From contig JACPFT010000019.1 in NCBI GenBank assembly GCA_016182845.1, positions 1-64,000 on the forward strand: a stretch of 64,000 bases of DNA, given 5' to 3'. The translations under genes and the position numbers were made by a program. Below the pieces are notes generated by a model. That model was not told the origin of the DNA. It saw only the letters and a program-made list of their open reading frames with translations, and searched no databases. Positions 9,157 to 19,019 of the stretch are shown here, one piece after another. Position 1 is the stretch's first letter. Each line of letters begins with the position of its first letter. Origin of the DNA: Gammaproteobacteria bacterium (lineage in GTDB: Bacteria; Pseudomonadota; Gammaproteobacteria; Enterobacterales; Permianibacteraceae).

Positions 9157-10566
9157 TTAGGTAGGGCTCGCCAGCCAGGCCCGCGCTCGGGCGGCGGCGG
9201 CACGCACCTGGGTCGGCGCCGTGCCGCCCCAGTGATCGCGGGCGGCGATGGAGTTTTCCAGGCTCAGGGCGTCATAGACGTCCTCGGCTACGAGGGTGCT
9301 CAGGGCCTGCAAGTCGGCCAGGGGCAGGGCTTCCAGGCTGATGTTTCGGCTCAGGGCCAGGGCCACGGCCTTGCCCACGACTTCATGGGCGTCGCGGAAG
9401 GGCAGGCCCTTCTTGACCAGGTAATCGGCCAGGTCGGTGGCGGTGGTGAAGCCGCGCAAGGCCGCCTCGCGCATGATCTCGCGCCGGGGCTTCAGGGCCG
9501 GGATCAGGTCGGCGAAGGCCCGCAAGCTCCCCGCCAGGGTGTCCAGGGTGTCGAACAGAGGCTCCTTGTCCTCCTGGTTGTCCTTGTTGTAGGCCAGGGG
9601 CTGGCCCTTCATCAGGGTCAGGAGGCTCATGAGATGGCCATAGACCCGGCCGGTCTTGCCGCGCACCAGCTCGGGCACGTCCGGGTTCTTCTTCTGGGGC
9701 ATGATCGAGGAGCCGGTACAGAAGCGATCCGGCAGGTCGATATAGGCGAACTGGCTGGAGTTCCACAGGATGAGCTCCTCGCACCAGCGCGACAGATGCA
9801 TCATGGTCAGCGCGGCGCAGTGCAGGAACTCGATGGCGAAGTCCCGGTCGGACACGGCGTCCAGGGAGTTCTCGCTCACCGCCTCGAAACCCAGCAGGGC
9901 GGCGGTGATGCTCCGGTCTATGGGATAGCTGGTCCCGGCCAGGGCTGCCGAGCCCAGGGGCAGGACGTTGATGCGCCGCCGGCAGTCGGCGAAGCGGGCC
10001 TCGTCGCGCTTCAACATCTCGAACCAGGCCAGGAGATGGTGGCCGAAGCTGATGGGCTGGGCATGCTGCAGATGGGTGAAGCCGGGCATGACCGTGTCCG
10101 CCTCGCGCTCGGCCAGGTCCACCAGGGCGGTCATGAGCTGGCGCAACTGCCCGCGCAGGCCGTCCACGGCATCGCGCAGGTAGAGGCGGATGTCGGTGGC
10201 GACTTGATCATTGCGCGAGCGGCCGGTGTGCAGCTTCTTGCCGGCGGCGCCGATGTCCTCGGTCAGTTCCGCCTCGATGTTCATATGCACATCCTCGCGA
10301 TCGATCCGCCAGTCGAACTGGCCGGCCTCGATGCGCTGGGCGATGCGCTTCAGGCCGGCGTGGATGGCATCGCGCTCTTCGGCGCTAAGCACGCCGACCC
10401 GGCACAGCATCTCGGAATGGGCGAGGGAGCCCTGGATATCGTGGCGCCACAAGCGCCGATCGAAACTTACCGAGGCGGTGAATTCGGCGACGAAGGCATC
10501 GGTCGCCTCGGCGAAACGGCCGCCCCATAGGGCGTTATGGGAAGCGGAAGACGGACTGCGGGACAT
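9157..10566 (-). CDS. argH: Argininosuccinate lyase
   Basis: 469 residues from MSRSPSS; the frame extends upstream but this start matches the family length. It splits argininosuccinate into arginine and fumarate, the last step of arginine synthesis. Seen: WGGRF near the N-terminus, [26 protein letters not shown] and the fumarase/aspartase superfamily signature [12 protein letters not shown] with its catalytic Ser. It is divergent from algZ across 171 bases, the same arrangement as in Pseudomonas. Confidence 0.96.
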   Translation of the reverse strand: MSRSPSSASHNALWGGRFAEATDAFVAEFTASVSFDRRLWRHDIQGSLAHSEMLCRVGVLSAEERDAIHAGLKRIAQRIEAGQFDWRIDREDVHMNIEAELTEDIGAAGKKLHTGRSRNDQVATDIRLYLRDAVDGLRGQLRQLMTALVDLAEREADTVMPGFTHLQHAQPISFGHHLLAWFEMLKRDEARFADCRRRINVLPLGSAALAGTSYPIDRSITAALLGFEAVSENSLDAVSDRDFAIEFLHCAALTMMHLSRWCEELILWNSSQFAYIDLPDRFCTGSSIMPQKKNPDVPELVRGKTGRVYGHLMSLLTLMKGQPLAYNKDNQEDKEPLFDTLDTLAGSLRAFADLIPALKPRREIMREAALRGFTTATDLADYLVKKGLPFRDAHEVVGKAVALALSRNISLEALPLADLQALSTLVAEDVYDALSLENSIAARDHWGGTAPTQVRAAAARARAWLASPT

Positions 10567-10713
10567 GGGAGATCTCGTAAGCAAGTTTCCGGGGGCCGGA
10601 TACAGTATACGGTAGGCGAGGGGGCTTGACCTGGATTGTGCATTCGTCGGCATTTCCGCTGCCGCCATCGCGCCGCGCTTGCATTGCCCAGTCGCTCACC
10701 TACTATCGGAAGC

Positions 10714-10753
10714 CATGAAGCGCAAACAACCGACAACATGAAGCGCAAACAAC
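10714..10753 (+). repeat. 23-bp tandem duplication over the algZ start codon
   Basis: CATGAAGCGCAAACAAC occurs at 10714-10730 and again at 10737-10753, a period of 23 bases. The first ATG (10715) opens an 8-codon frame, MKRKQPTT, whose TGA (10739-10741) overlaps the second ATG (10738), the true algZ start. Because 23 is not a multiple of 3, the first copy cannot extend the protein. Confidence 0.85.
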
Positions 10754-11790
10754 AATGGCTGGCCTTCACGCCGCCCAAGGACGCATTCTTCCTGCCGGAT
10801 CTCTGTTCGGTGGGCGCGGTCTTTCTCGTGGTCCTGGGCGGCGAGCTCCTGGCTTTCCTCTTCACCCTGATGGGCAGCGATCTGCGCCAACCTTGGAGCG
10901 AGCTGGGCCTGACCTCGCTGTTCATCCAATGGGTGGCCCTGGGCTCGGCGGCCCTGCTCTGCCTGGGTCGGCGCTGGCTGCGACGGATGGCGCCGGCGCG
11001 GGCCAGCCTGGTCATGCTGGCCCTGGTGTCGGCGGTGTGCCTGCTGTCCAGCCTCGTGGCCCTGCGCCTGCAGGTCCTGACCCTGCCCGCCGGTTGGCAG
11101 GGCCAGGGTCTGTTCCTGGTGCGCAATCTGCTGGTCTCGGTCCTGCTCGCCGGCCTGGCCTTCCGCTATTTCTATCTGCAGCACGAGATGCGCCAGCGCC
11201 TGGTGACCGAGTCCCAGGCGCGCATCGCCGCCCTGCAGGCGCGCATCCAGCCCCATTTCCTGTTCAATAGCATGAACATCATCGCCAGCCTGACCCGGGT
11301 CGATCCCATCAAGGCCGAGCGCGTGGTCGAGGACTTGGCCAGCCTGTTCCGGGCCAGCCTGGAGCAGCCGGGCACGACGGTTTCCCTCAAGCGCGAACTC
11401 AGCCTCTGCCGCCATTACCTGGACATCGAGCAACTGCGCCTGGGCGAGCGCCTGAGCGTCGACTGGCAGGTGGACGACAATGCCCTGGTCGCTTCCTTGC
11501 CCCTGCTGTCCTTGCAGCCCCTCCTGGAAAATGCCATTTATCATGGGATCTCGCGCATCACCGAGGGCGGCCTGTTAAGCCTCAGCGTGCGCGCCCGGGA
11601 GCGGGGCGTGGAGATCCACATCACCAACCCCGTGCCGCGCCTCGTCCCCCGGGCCGAGCCTGGCAACCAGATCGCTCTCGGCAATCTGCGCGAGCGCCTG
11701 GCTCTGCTCTATGGCACGGCCGCCAAGCTCAATCTGCGCGAGGAAGACGGGCAGTTCTGCGTGAGCCTGTGGATACCCTTGAGCGAGTAA
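10738..11790 (+). CDS. algZ: LytS/AlgZ-type membrane sensor histidine kinase
   Basis: 350 residues from MKRKQQW. About four membrane helices (24-46, 58-77, 88-110, 126-145) precede a LytS-family kinase core: phosphoacceptor His173 in IQPHFLFNSMN, and an ATP-binding N-box in LQPLLENAIYHG. This kinase type has no classical HisKA dimerisation motif. It pairs with algR downstream, which in Pseudomonas controls twitching motility, alginate and biofilm traits. The neighbours argH and hemCDXY support the algZ assignment over other LytS proteins. The start lies in a 23-bp duplication with an overlapping upstream mini-frame. The stop is one base before a 270-bp inserted element. Confidence 0.88.
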   Translation: MKRKQQWLAFTPPKDAFFLPDLCSVGAVFLVVLGGELLAFLFTLMGSDLRQPWSELGLTSLFIQWVALGSAALLCLGRRWLRRMAPARASLVMLALVSAVCLLSSLVALRLQVLTLPAGWQGQGLFLVRNLLVSVLLAGLAFRYFYLQHEMRQRLVTESQARIAALQARIQPHFLFNSMNIIASLTRVDPIKAERVVEDLASLFRASLEQPGTTVSLKRELSLCRHYLDIEQLRLGERLSVDWQVDDNALVASLPLLSLQPLLENAIYHGISRITEGGLLSLSVRARERGVEIHITNPVPRLVPRAEPGNQIALGNLRERLALLYGTAAKLNLREEDGQFCVSLWIPLSE

Positions 11791-11791
11791 A

Positions 11792-12061
11792 TAGGGCCTG
11801 TTTACCTTTACCCCGCCATCGCGTTGCCGCCCCAAAAGGCGCCAGGCGAGGCGCGAAACATGAGGTTTAGTCATTCTAAATGAATGTTGAGCAACGAAGC
11901 CTGGCGCCTTTTGGGGCGCAACCCGGAGGGACGGACTGCCTTTGGGCACATTCCGGCGTTACTCGTCGCTCATGTGCAATGAGCACACCACGCTCCTCGT
12001 GCCTTGGACTGTGCCCAAAGGCAGTCCGTCGCGAAGGTGTGGTAAAGGTAAACAGGCCCTA
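11792..12061. mobile_element. 270-bp MITE-like element with 21-bp terminal inverted repeats
   Basis: The ends are perfect 21-bp inverted repeats (11792-11812 and 12041-12061; TA followed by GGGCCTGTTTACCTTTACC). Inside are two long hairpins. Hairpin A has arms 11823-11847 and 11899-11922, about 23 bp with one bulge. Hairpin B has arms 11930-11950 and 12010-12030, 21 bp perfect. No open frame of interest lies inside. Counting the terminal TA as a target duplication, removal leaves TAA-AT-AACC-ATG, a compact algZ/algR junction, which supports insertion. A TA duplication would fit mobilisation by an IS630/mariner-type transposase, but no such gene is in the window. The algR start lies only three bases after the element, so its ribosome-binding region is now element sequence. 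Confidence 0.75.
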
Positions 12062-12064
12062 ACC

Positions 12065-12796
12065 ATGCGCCTATTTATCGTCGACGACGAACCCCTGGCC
12101 CGCGAGCGTCTCAAGCGCCTGGTGGCGGAACTGCCGGATACCGAGGTGGTCGGCGAGGCCGGCAATGGCCTGGCCGCCCTCGGACATCTGCCCGAGGCGC
12201 AGGCCGACGTGGTGCTCCTGGATATCCGCATGCCGGGCATGGACGGCCTGGAATGCGCACGCCATCTGAGCCTACTGCCCGAACCGCCGGCGGTCATCTT
12301 CACCACGGCCTATGGCGAATACGCCCTGGAAGCGTTTCGCGTGCATGCCGCCGGCTATCTGGTGAAGCCGGTGCGCGTCGAGGAGCTGGCCGAGGCCTTG
12401 CGCCATTGCAAGCGGCTCACCCGCCCGCAGCTGGCCCAGCTTGCCGCCGATCAGGGCTCGCCCCGGCGCAGCCATATCAGCGCCCGGGTGCGCGGCCAGA
12501 TCGTGCTGGTGCCCATGTCCGAAATCTATTATTTCCAGGCCGATCAGAAATACGTCACCGTGCGCCATGCCGGCGGCGAGCTCTTGATCGAGGAGGCGCT
12601 CAAAGGCCTGGAGGATGAATTCGGCGATCTCTTGGTGCGCATCCACCGCAACGCCCTGATCATGCGCGAGCAGATCGCCGGCCTCACGCGCGACGCAGAG
12701 GGCAAGCAATACATTCGCCTGCGTCATACCGACGAGCTCCTGGAAGTCAGCCGCCGCCATTCGGCGGAACTGCGGCATTTGCTGAAAGAGCTGTAA
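12065..12796 (+). CDS. algR: LytTR-family response regulator AlgR
   Basis: 243 residues. The receiver domain (1-115) has acidic pocket residues Asp7 and Asp8, phosphoacceptor Asp53 (LLDIRMPGMDG) and Lys101. The C-terminal LytTR DNA-binding domain (about 140-240) contains ISARVRGQIVLVPMSEIYYFQADQKYVTV-type sequence. It is the partner of AlgZ. The start MRLFIVDDEP at 12065 is the only one consistent with a receiver domain; the open frame upstream runs through the inserted element. The ribosome site is poor (AGG about 10 bases upstream, inside the element end), so translation may be altered compared with the ancestral operon. Confidence 0.93.
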   Translation: MRLFIVDDEPLARERLKRLVAELPDTEVVGEAGNGLAALGHLPEAQADVVLLDIRMPGMDGLECARHLSLLPEPPAVIFTTAYGEYALEAFRVHAAGYLVKPVRVEELAEALRHCKRLTRPQLAQLAADQGSPRRSHISARVRGQIVLVPMSEIYYFQADQKYVTVRHAGGELLIEEALKGLEDEFGDLLVRIHRNALIMREQIAGLTRDAEGKQYIRLRHTDELLEVSRRHSAELRHLLKEL

Positions 12797-12830
12797 GCCC
12801 AGGCCAGTACGTCTCGCCACGCTCGCAAAG

Positions 12831-12839
12831 CCGTTCGTC
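12831..12839 (+). promoter_or_regulatory. Exact AlgR-box nonamer downstream of algR
   Basis: CCGTTCGTC, identical to the AlgR recognition core described in Pseudomonas aeruginosa, followed directly by a related CCGTGCTTGTC. It lies 35 bases after the algR stop and about 195 bases before the TonB-dependent receptor start. A 9-mer can occur by chance in a window of this size, so the position is the main argument. Confidence 0.4.
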
Positions 12840-13034
12840 CCGTGCTTGTCGATGGATGAGCGGTTTCATCGATATTGTTCTCTTCAAAATTGATACCTCC
12901 GAAAATTGTCGGATAGCCATTCTTTGGCAAGCCGATCGCGCAAGAAATCCCAGGCTATTCCCCCGTACTGTGAGCAGGCTCGCAGAAGCACCATCGCAGC
13001 CTCGCTGTGTCATTATATTTTTGGGAATCCGACC

Positions 13035-16013
13035 ATGAAGAGAGAGAGCACCGGCCGGCTCAGGCCGCGCCATTCCATTTTGGCTGCCGCCATCGCCTGC
13101 GGTCTTGGGATTTTTCAGCCCGAGGCCGTATTTGCCAATGCCGATCCGACAGGGCAGTTGCGCGGCCAGTTGCTAGGCGCCGAGCAGGCGCAGTATGACG
13201 AAGTGCTTATCGAACTGACCCATGCCAGCCAGGGCTTCGTGCGCACGGCCAAGGTGGCCGCCGATGGTTCCTATGTGCTCAAATCCCTGCCGGTCGGGGT
13301 TTATCATGTCACGCTCAAGGCGCCGGGCCGCGAGTCGCGCAAACTGGACGATGTGGAAGTCAAGCTGGGTTCCGCCACTCAGTTGGATATCGAAGTGTCG
13401 GCGACCGCTGGCGCGGATATCGAGCGCATGGAGGTCCTGGGTAGCCGGATCTCCCGCATCGATCATGCCGACACCAGCTCCGGACTGGTGATGAGTAGCC
13501 GTGAATTGCAGAAGCTCCCGGTCGCGCAGAATATCACGGCGGTTTCCCTCCTGGCGCCGGGCGCCATCCAGGCCGACGGCGATTTCGGCAATCTGGCCTC
13601 GTTTTCCGGCGCTTCCGGCGCGGAGAATGCGTATTACCTGAACGGCCTCAATATCACCGATGTGCGCAAGGGCATGGGCTGGGTGGCCTTTCCCTGGGAG
13701 GCGGTGAACCAGACCGAGGTGATTACCGGCGGGGTGGGGGCTCAGTACGGCCGTTTCATTGGCGGCGTCACCAACCTGGTGTCGAAGTCCGGCGACAATG
13801 AATTCCATGCCACGGCACGCGCCTATTACGAGCCGGATTCCCTGCGCGAGGATGCCCCCGATCTGAATGCCGTCGGCATCGATGGCGTTTACCAGCGCCA
13901 TGTCAATAATTCCGGCGACGAGCGGGACAAGCGGACGTATACGCTTGCCGCCAGTGGTCCCATCGTCCAGGACAAGGCGTTTTTCTATGTGGCCTACGAG
14001 CCGGAAACCGACAAGGACGGCTGGGGCTCCCCGGGGGCGACGCCGGTCACGACCCGGCGCAGCCGCGAGCGCGATCGGCTGTTCACCAACCTGGATTGGT
14101 ATGTGTTGGAAAACCATGCCATCAATGTCCTCTACGCCAAGGAGGACGAGGACACGGCGCGCCACGATTCCTCGGCGCCGGGAAGCTTCGGTGGGGACCA
14201 GCAGAGCGAGTTTTTTGCCGCCAGCTATCGCGGTCAGCTGACGGATGATCTATCCCTGACTGTGACCCGAGGCCGCACGACCGTGGAAAGCGAATTCGGC
14301 GGTGGAACGCCCAACCTGGCGCCAAGCTGGGACAGCCGCTCCGGCAGCGATGTGCGCGTCGGTAGCTGGGCGGGGCAATCCGAGGACCTGAATCTCGACC
14401 GGCGCGACATGCTGCGCGTGGATTTCTCCTGGACGCTTGGCGATCACACCCTGAATTTCGGTTATGACCAAGACGAGCAGAACAGCCGGCGCGATCTCGT
14501 GCCCCACGGCGCGCAGCGCAGCTACATCAATTACTACCGCAACGGTTCCCGCGTGACGACGATCCGCGACCGCCATGGCAATGTCGTGGTGATCCCCGCC
14601 AGCGCCGACTATATCCGCGCCCGCGAATTCACCGTGGAGGCCGATATCGACAGCGAATCCCGCGCCTTCTATGTCGAGGACCAGTGGCAGCTAAGCGATA
14701 CCCTGATGCTGAACCTGGGACTGCGCAACGACGAGTTCGCCAATTACACGGCGAGCGGCGACAAATACACCGACATGCAGGAGCAGTGGGCGCCGCGCTT
14801 AGGATTGAGCTGGGACGTGCTCGGCGACGGCAATCACAAGTTCCAAGCCAATCTCGGCCGTTACTACCAGCCCATCGCCCAGAATACCGGCGTGCGCATG
14901 ACCGCCCACGAGGTGGATATCCGCCGCTATTACCTGCTGGGCGCCGCTGTGGGCGATGGGACTTACCAGCAGGGTGATTCACTCGGTATCCGAGTCGTCA
15001 ATGACGGCCAGATCGCCGAGGGCTATAAATACGCCGACGTGGATCTGAAACCCATGTACGAGGACGAGGCGCTGCTTGGCTACAGCATGGCCGTGGGGGA
15101 TGATTGGATGCTGGGCGTGAACCTGCGCTTCCGCAAGCTGCAAAGCTCCATCGAGGACGGCGTGATGGATTACGCGGTGGAAGCCTGGTGCGAGAGCACG
15201 CAGCGCGATTGCTCCGGCTTCGGCGGCTTCCCCGGCGGCGGTTTCGTGCTGCGCAATCCGGGCGAGGATTTCCATGGCCGCTGGGATCTGGACGGCGACG
15301 GCGCCCTGGAGGATTTCACCGTGCCGGCAGCTTTCCTGGGCTATCCGGAGGCCAAGCGCAGCTACAAGGCCGTGGAACTCCTGGTCGAGGGCAGGCCCAC
15401 GGAGGCCCTGGAACTCAAGGCGTCCTATGTCTGGAGCAAGTCCTACGGCAATACCGAGGGCCTGCTCAATTCCGACAACGATCAGGCCGATCCGGGCTGG
15501 ACCCGCTCCTTCGACTCGCCGGAACTGACCGATCACGCCACCGGCTATTTGCCCAACGACCGCCGCCATGCCTTCAAGCTCTGGGGTAACTACGCCCTGG
15601 CGGACGACTGGGGCCTGGGCTTCGTCTACTCGGCCTTCTCGGGCCGACCGGTCAATGCCTTCGGCTACCATCCCCTGGATGCAGGTGCCTGCGCCGGGGT
15701 GCGCCAGGGGCATTGCGACGATGCGCTGGATAACCTGAATTTCTACCACGACGGTCGGCCGGCGCCGCGCGGCAGCGGCGGGCGCACGCCCTGGGTTCAT
15801 GCCTTGGACTTAAGCGCCTACTACGATCTGGACCTGGGCGAGGCGGGCAGGTTGAACCTGAACCTGGCGGTCTACAATCTGTTCAACTTCGACCACGCGA
15901 CCCAGTTGAACGAGTACGCCGAGGCGCAGAACCAGGGCAACCCCCTGTACAAGACGCCGACCAGCTGGCAGACGCCGCGCTATGTGGCGTTGACCGCGCG
16001 CTACGACTTCTAG
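13035..16013 (+). CDS. Oar-like TonB-dependent outer-membrane receptor
   Basis: 992 residues from [11 protein letters not shown] signal peptide (about 1-33, ending ..AVFANA) is followed by a carboxypeptidase-regulatory-like beta domain (about 38-118), a plug domain ([21 protein letters not shown] to [14 protein letters not shown]) and a long beta-barrel ending in Tyr-Asp-Phe, a normal outer-membrane C-terminus. This architecture is that of Oar-type receptors, often used for large substrates or surface functions; the ligand is unknown. It sits between algR and hemC, which are adjacent in Pseudomonas, so it is probably an insertion into a conserved block. A strong terminator follows. Confidence 0.88.
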   Translation: MKRESTGRLRPRHSILAAAIACGLGIFQPEAVFANADPTGQLRGQLLGAEQAQYDEVLIELTHASQGFVRTAKVAADGSYVLKSLPVGVYHVTLKAPGRESRKLDDVEVKLGSATQLDIEVSATAGADIERMEVLGSRISRIDHADTSSGLVMSSRELQKLPVAQNITAVSLLAPGAIQADGDFGNLASFSGASGAENAYYLNGLNITDVRKGMGWVAFPWEAVNQTEVITGGVGAQYGRFIGGVTNLVSKSGDNEFHATARAYYEPDSLREDAPDLNAVGIDGVYQRHVNNSGDERDKRTYTLAASGPIVQDKAFFYVAYEPETDKDGWGSPGATPVTTRRSRERDRLFTNLDWYVLENHAINVLYAKEDEDTARHDSSAPGSFGGDQQSEFFAASYRGQLTDDLSLTVTRGRTTVESEFGGGTPNLAPSWDSRSGSDVRVGSWAGQSEDLNLDRRDMLRVDFSWTLGDHTLNFGYDQDEQNSRRDLVPHGAQRSYINYYRNGSRVTTIRDRHGNVVVIPASADYIRAREFTVEADIDSESRAFYVEDQWQLSDTLMLNLGLRNDEFANYTASGDKYTDMQEQWAPRLGLSWDVLGDGNHKFQANLGRYYQPIAQNTGVRMTAHEVDIRRYYLLGAAVGDGTYQQGDSLGIRVVNDGQIAEGYKYADVDLKPMYEDEALLGYSMAVGDDWMLGVNLRFRKLQSSIEDGVMDYAVEAWCESTQRDCSGFGGFPGGGFVLRNPGEDFHGRWDLDGDGALEDFTVPAAFLGYPEAKRSYKAVELLVEGRPTEALELKASYVWSKSYGNTEGLLNSDNDQADPGWTRSFDSPELTDHATGYLPNDRRHAFKLWGNYALADDWGLGFVYSAFSGRPVNAFGYHPLDAGACAGVRQGHCDDALDNLNFYHDGRPAPRGSGGRTPWVHALDLSAYYDLDLGEAGRLNLNLAVYNLFNFDHATQLNEYAEAQNQGNPLYKTPTSWQTPRYVALTARYDF

Positions 16014-16030
16014 TTCCTGCGCTAAACAAG

Positions 16031-16067
16031 AGCGGGCATGTCCTTGAGGGCATGCCCGTTTTCTTTT
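16031..16067 (+). terminator. Rho-independent terminator after the TonB-dependent receptor
   Basis: Stem CGGGCATG (16033-16040) / CATGCCCG (16051-16058), loop TCCTTGAGGG, followed by TTTTCTTTT (16059-16067). It ends 54 bases before the hemC start and insulates hemC from the receptor gene. Confidence 0.88.
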
Positions 16068-16120
16068 GGGCGTCCGCCGGCTTGCGCTATCATGAGCTCC
16101 CTTTCAAGCAGGATCGCCCG

Positions 16121-17044
16121 ATGGCCGTTCTACGCATCGCCACCCGGAAAAGCCCGCTCGCCCTCTGGCAGGCGGAATTCGTCAAATCGGCACTCATGCG
16201 GGCCCATCCAGGCCTCGTCGTCGAGCTGGTGCCCATGAGCACCCAGGGCGACAAGATCCTCGATGTGCCGCTGGCCAAGGTGGGCGGCAAGGGCTTGTTC
16301 GTCAAGGAGCTGGAGGCCGCGCTCCTGGAAGGACGGGCCGATCTGGCCGTGCATTCCATGAAGGACGTGCCGGTGGACTTCCCGGCGGGCTTGGGCATCG
16401 CCGTGATCTGCGAGCGCGAGGATCCCCTGGACGCCTTCGTGTCCAATCATTATCCCAGCCTAGACGCCCTGCCGCCCGGCGCGGTGGTGGGCACCTCCTC
16501 CCTGCGCCGCCAGCTGCAGCTGCAGGCGCGCCGCCCGGATCTCGTGCTCAAGGATCTGCGCGGCAATGTGGGGACCCGCCTCGCCAAGCTCGATGCCGGC
16601 GAATACGCGGCCATCGTCCTGGCCTGCGCCGGCCTGAAGCGCCTGGGGCTGGAGTCGCGCATCGCCGAGCGCATAGCCCCGGAGCTGTCCCTGCCGGCCG
16701 TGGGTCAAGGCGCCGTGGGCATCGAATGCCGGTTGGACGATGCCCGTACCCTGGACTTCCTGAAACCCCTGGAGCATGCCGAGACTCGCATCCGCGTCAC
16801 GGCCGAACGCGCCCTGAACGCGCGCCTGGCCGGCGGCTGCCAGGTCCCCATCGCCAGCTATGCCGTACTGGAACACGGCGAGCTCTGGCTGCGCGGCCTG
16901 GTGGGCAAGCCCGACGGCAGCCGCGTGCTGCGCGCCGAGGGTCGGGCCCGGCCCGAGGAGGCCGAGGCCTTGGGGAGCGCCGTGGCCGAGCGGCTCCTGG
17001 CGGACGGCGCCGGGGAGATCCTGCAAGCGGTCTATGGCCACTGA
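16121..17044 (+). CDS. hemC: Hydroxymethylbilane synthase (porphobilinogen deaminase)
   Basis: 307 residues, usual length. It joins four porphobilinogen molecules into hydroxymethylbilane for heme and siroheme. Seen: [13 protein letters not shown] at the N-terminus, [26 protein letters not shown] and the dipyrromethane-cofactor Cys240 in [10 protein letters not shown]. The start is [10 protein letters not shown]; the frame extends upstream into the terminator and is not coding there. It overlaps hemD by 11 bases, so the two are translationally coupled, as in many proteobacteria. Confidence 0.96.
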   Translation: MAVLRIATRKSPLALWQAEFVKSALMRAHPGLVVELVPMSTQGDKILDVPLAKVGGKGLFVKELEAALLEGRADLAVHSMKDVPVDFPAGLGIAVICEREDPLDAFVSNHYPSLDALPPGAVVGTSSLRRQLQLQARRPDLVLKDLRGNVGTRLAKLDAGEYAAIVLACAGLKRLGLESRIAERIAPELSLPAVGQGAVGIECRLDDARTLDFLKPLEHAETRIRVTAERALNARLAGGCQVPIASYAVLEHGELWLRGLVGKPDGSRVLRAEGRARPEEAEALGSAVAERLLADGAGEILQAVYGH

Positions 17045-17804
17045 GCCCCTGGCGGGCCGGGTGGTCCTGGTCACCCGCCCGGAGCCCCAGAACGGCATCC
17101 TGGCGGCGCGCCTGGAAGCCCAGGGAGCACGCGCCCTGCGTACGCCCCTGCTGGACATCGCGCCCCTGCCCCTGGGCGAGGCTGAGCGCAGCCTGTTGGC
17201 GCAAGCCGTCGACGGCCTGGTCTTCGTCAGCGGCACGGCCGTGCAGCATTATCTTGCCGCCCTGGCGGCCTGCGGCCTGGCCCAGCCCATTGATTGCCCG
17301 GTCTTCGCCGTGGGCCAGGCGACGGCCGCGGCCCTGCGCCAGGCCGGCTTCGCCCGCGTCGAGGCGGCGCCCGAGGGCGCCGAGAGCAGCGAGGGCTTGC
17401 TGGCCCTGCCGGCCCTGAAGGACTTGCTCGCGGGCCGCCTCTGCCTGGTGCGCGGCCGGGGCGGGCGCGAGGCCCTGGCCGAGGCCGTGGCGGCGGTGGG
17501 CGGCGAGCTGGCCCTGCTGGAGCTCTACGAACGCCGCCCCCTGGCTTACGAGGCATCGGCATTGCTGGCGCACTGGCGCGCCGCCGGTTTGCGGGAAATA
17601 CTCGTCACCAGCGGCGAAAGCCTGGATACTCTGCACGAACTGGCCGGACCTGATTGGGCCTGGCTGAAAACCCTGAACTGGTATGTGCCGGGGCCGCGTC
17701 TGGCGGCCCGGGCGGCGGCCCTGGGCTGCGGGCGCGTCATCGAGGCCGGCGGCGCCGGCGATGAGGTCATGCTCCAGGCGCTGCGACGAAGCGACGAAGG
17801 ATGA
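17034..17804 (+). CDS. hemD: Uroporphyrinogen-III synthase
   Basis: 256 residues. It cyclises hydroxymethylbilane with inversion of ring D. The sequence is divergent, as is normal for this family, but shows [35 protein letters not shown] and [14 protein letters not shown] in the expected order of the two-lobed fold. The ATG at 17034 lies inside the hemC end (11-base overlap). Position between hemC and hemX confirms the call. Three bases separate it from hemX. Confidence 0.93.
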   Translation: MATEPLAGRVVLVTRPEPQNGILAARLEAQGARALRTPLLDIAPLPLGEAERSLLAQAVDGLVFVSGTAVQHYLAALAACGLAQPIDCPVFAVGQATAAALRQAGFARVEAAPEGAESSEGLLALPALKDLLAGRLCLVRGRGGREALAEAVAAVGGELALLELYERRPLAYEASALLAHWRAAGLREILVTSGESLDTLHELAGPDWAWLKTLNWYVPGPRLAARAAALGCGRVIEAGGAGDEVMLQALRRSDEG

Positions 17805-17807
17805 GCA

Positions 17808-19019
17808 ATGGGTGACAACAGCATAGAACGCCTGGAGGCGCGCGAGCCCGAGCTCGACGCCGAGGCCCAGGATGTCGAGCCGGCGCAAACCGGAGACCGC
17901 GCCCCTGCGCCGGCGGTGGCCGAGCCCGAGCCGGCGACCAAGATCCCGGGGCGGGGCCCGGCCTGGGCCGCGTTGATTCTCGCTCTCACGGCCGGCGCCG
18001 GCGCCGGCGGCCTGTATTGGCAACAGCAGGCGCTACGCGGCGAGCTGGCGGCCCTGCACAGCGCCGCGGCCGGCGTGCAGCCCGCCCTGGAGGCGAGCCG
18101 GGGCGAGGCGCAACGCGGCCTGGCCGCCGAGTCCGAGGCCCGCGCCGCCCTGGCCGCGCGGGTGGAGGAGGCCGTCGCCGAGCGCCGCGCCCTGCAGGCC
18201 TCGGTCCAGGAGGTCGCCGACAAGCTCTTGAAGTCGCCGGAGAGCTGGAAGGCCGCCGAGGCCGAGTACCTGGTGCGCCTGGCGGCACTGCGCCTCGCCG
18301 AGCGGGATAGCGCCACGGCCCTGCGCTTCCTGGCCGATGCCGATGCGCGGGCCAGCGAACTGGCCTCGGCGACGCCCCTGCGCGCTGCCCTGGCCCAGGA
18401 CATGGCGACCCTGCGCACTTCGCCGTCGGTGGATCTGGCCGGCCTGAACCTGCGCATCGAGGCACTGCTGCCGCGCATCGCCGCCCTGCCGCTGCCCCTG
18501 CCCCTGGCGGAAGCCCAGGCGCCGGTCAGCGCCCAGGCGCGTGCCGAGGCCGAGCTGCAGAGCGACTGGCGGAAAGCCTGGGATCGGGTCTGGAGCACGC
18601 TCAAGCGCGACTGGATCGAGGTCAGGCATTATCAGGGCACCAGCCCCGAGCTGGAGCTGCCGGAGCTGCGCCAATACCTGGATCAGAACCTGGCCTTGGC
18701 CCTGGGTCAGGCCCAATGGGCCGCCAACCGGGGCGATGCCGCGGCCTTCCAGGGCGCGCTCGGGCGTGCCGACACCTGGGTCCGACGCTACTTCCGCGCC
18801 GAAGCCCCGGAGACCACCGGCTTCCTCGCCGCCCTGGCCGAGCTCAAGGCCATGGACGTGGCGCCGCGCCTACCCGGCGTCGAGGCCTCCCTCAAGGCCG
18901 CCGAGGAGCTGCGCATCGGCCTCGCGGCGGCGGCCGAGCGGGTCGGCGCAAGCTCCGAGGCCCAACCGGTCGAGGCTACACCGGCCGAGACCGCGCCGAC
19001 CGAGGAGCCCCAGCCATGA
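17808..19019 (+). CDS. hemX: HemX, membrane protein of the heme operon
   Basis: 403 residues. An acidic, proline/alanine-rich cytoplasmic segment (1-48) is followed by one membrane helix (about 50-68) and an Ala/Glu-rich coiled-coil periplasmic region (70-145). The conserved HemX part contains LVRLAALRLAERDSATALRFLADAD and WDRVWSTLKRDWIEVRHY. The protein is often annotated as a uroporphyrinogen methyltransferase, but no SAM-binding motif is visible; a structural or organising role is more likely. The stop overlaps the hemY start (ATGA). Confidence 0.88.
   Translation: MGDNSIERLEAREPELDAEAQDVEPAQTGDRAPAPAVAEPEPATKIPGRGPAWAALILALTAGAGAGGLYWQQQALRGELAALHSAAAGVQPALEASRGEAQRGLAAESEARAALAARVEEAVAERRALQASVQEVADKLLKSPESWKAAEAEYLVRLAALRLAERDSATALRFLADADARASELASATPLRAALAQDMATLRTSPSVDLAGLNLRIEALLPRIAALPLPLPLAEAQAPVSAQARAEAELQSDWRKAWDRVWSTLKRDWIEVRHYQGTSPELELPELRQYLDQNLALALGQAQWAANRGDAAAFQGALGRADTWVRRYFRAEAPETTGFLAALAELKAMDVAPRLPGVEASLKAAEELRIGLAAAAERVGASSEAQPVEATPAETAPTEEPQP

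Noticed and set aside
9049-10530. A 493-codon plus-strand frame over argH
   Set aside because: It is antisense to argH, which has all its motifs; the translation is low-complexity Gly/Gln/Ala/Val.
17808-19019. Uroporphyrinogen-III methyltransferase as the function of HemX
   Set aside because: No SAM-binding motif is visible; the protein is a membrane-anchored coiled-coil protein, so an enzymatic name would overstate the evidence.
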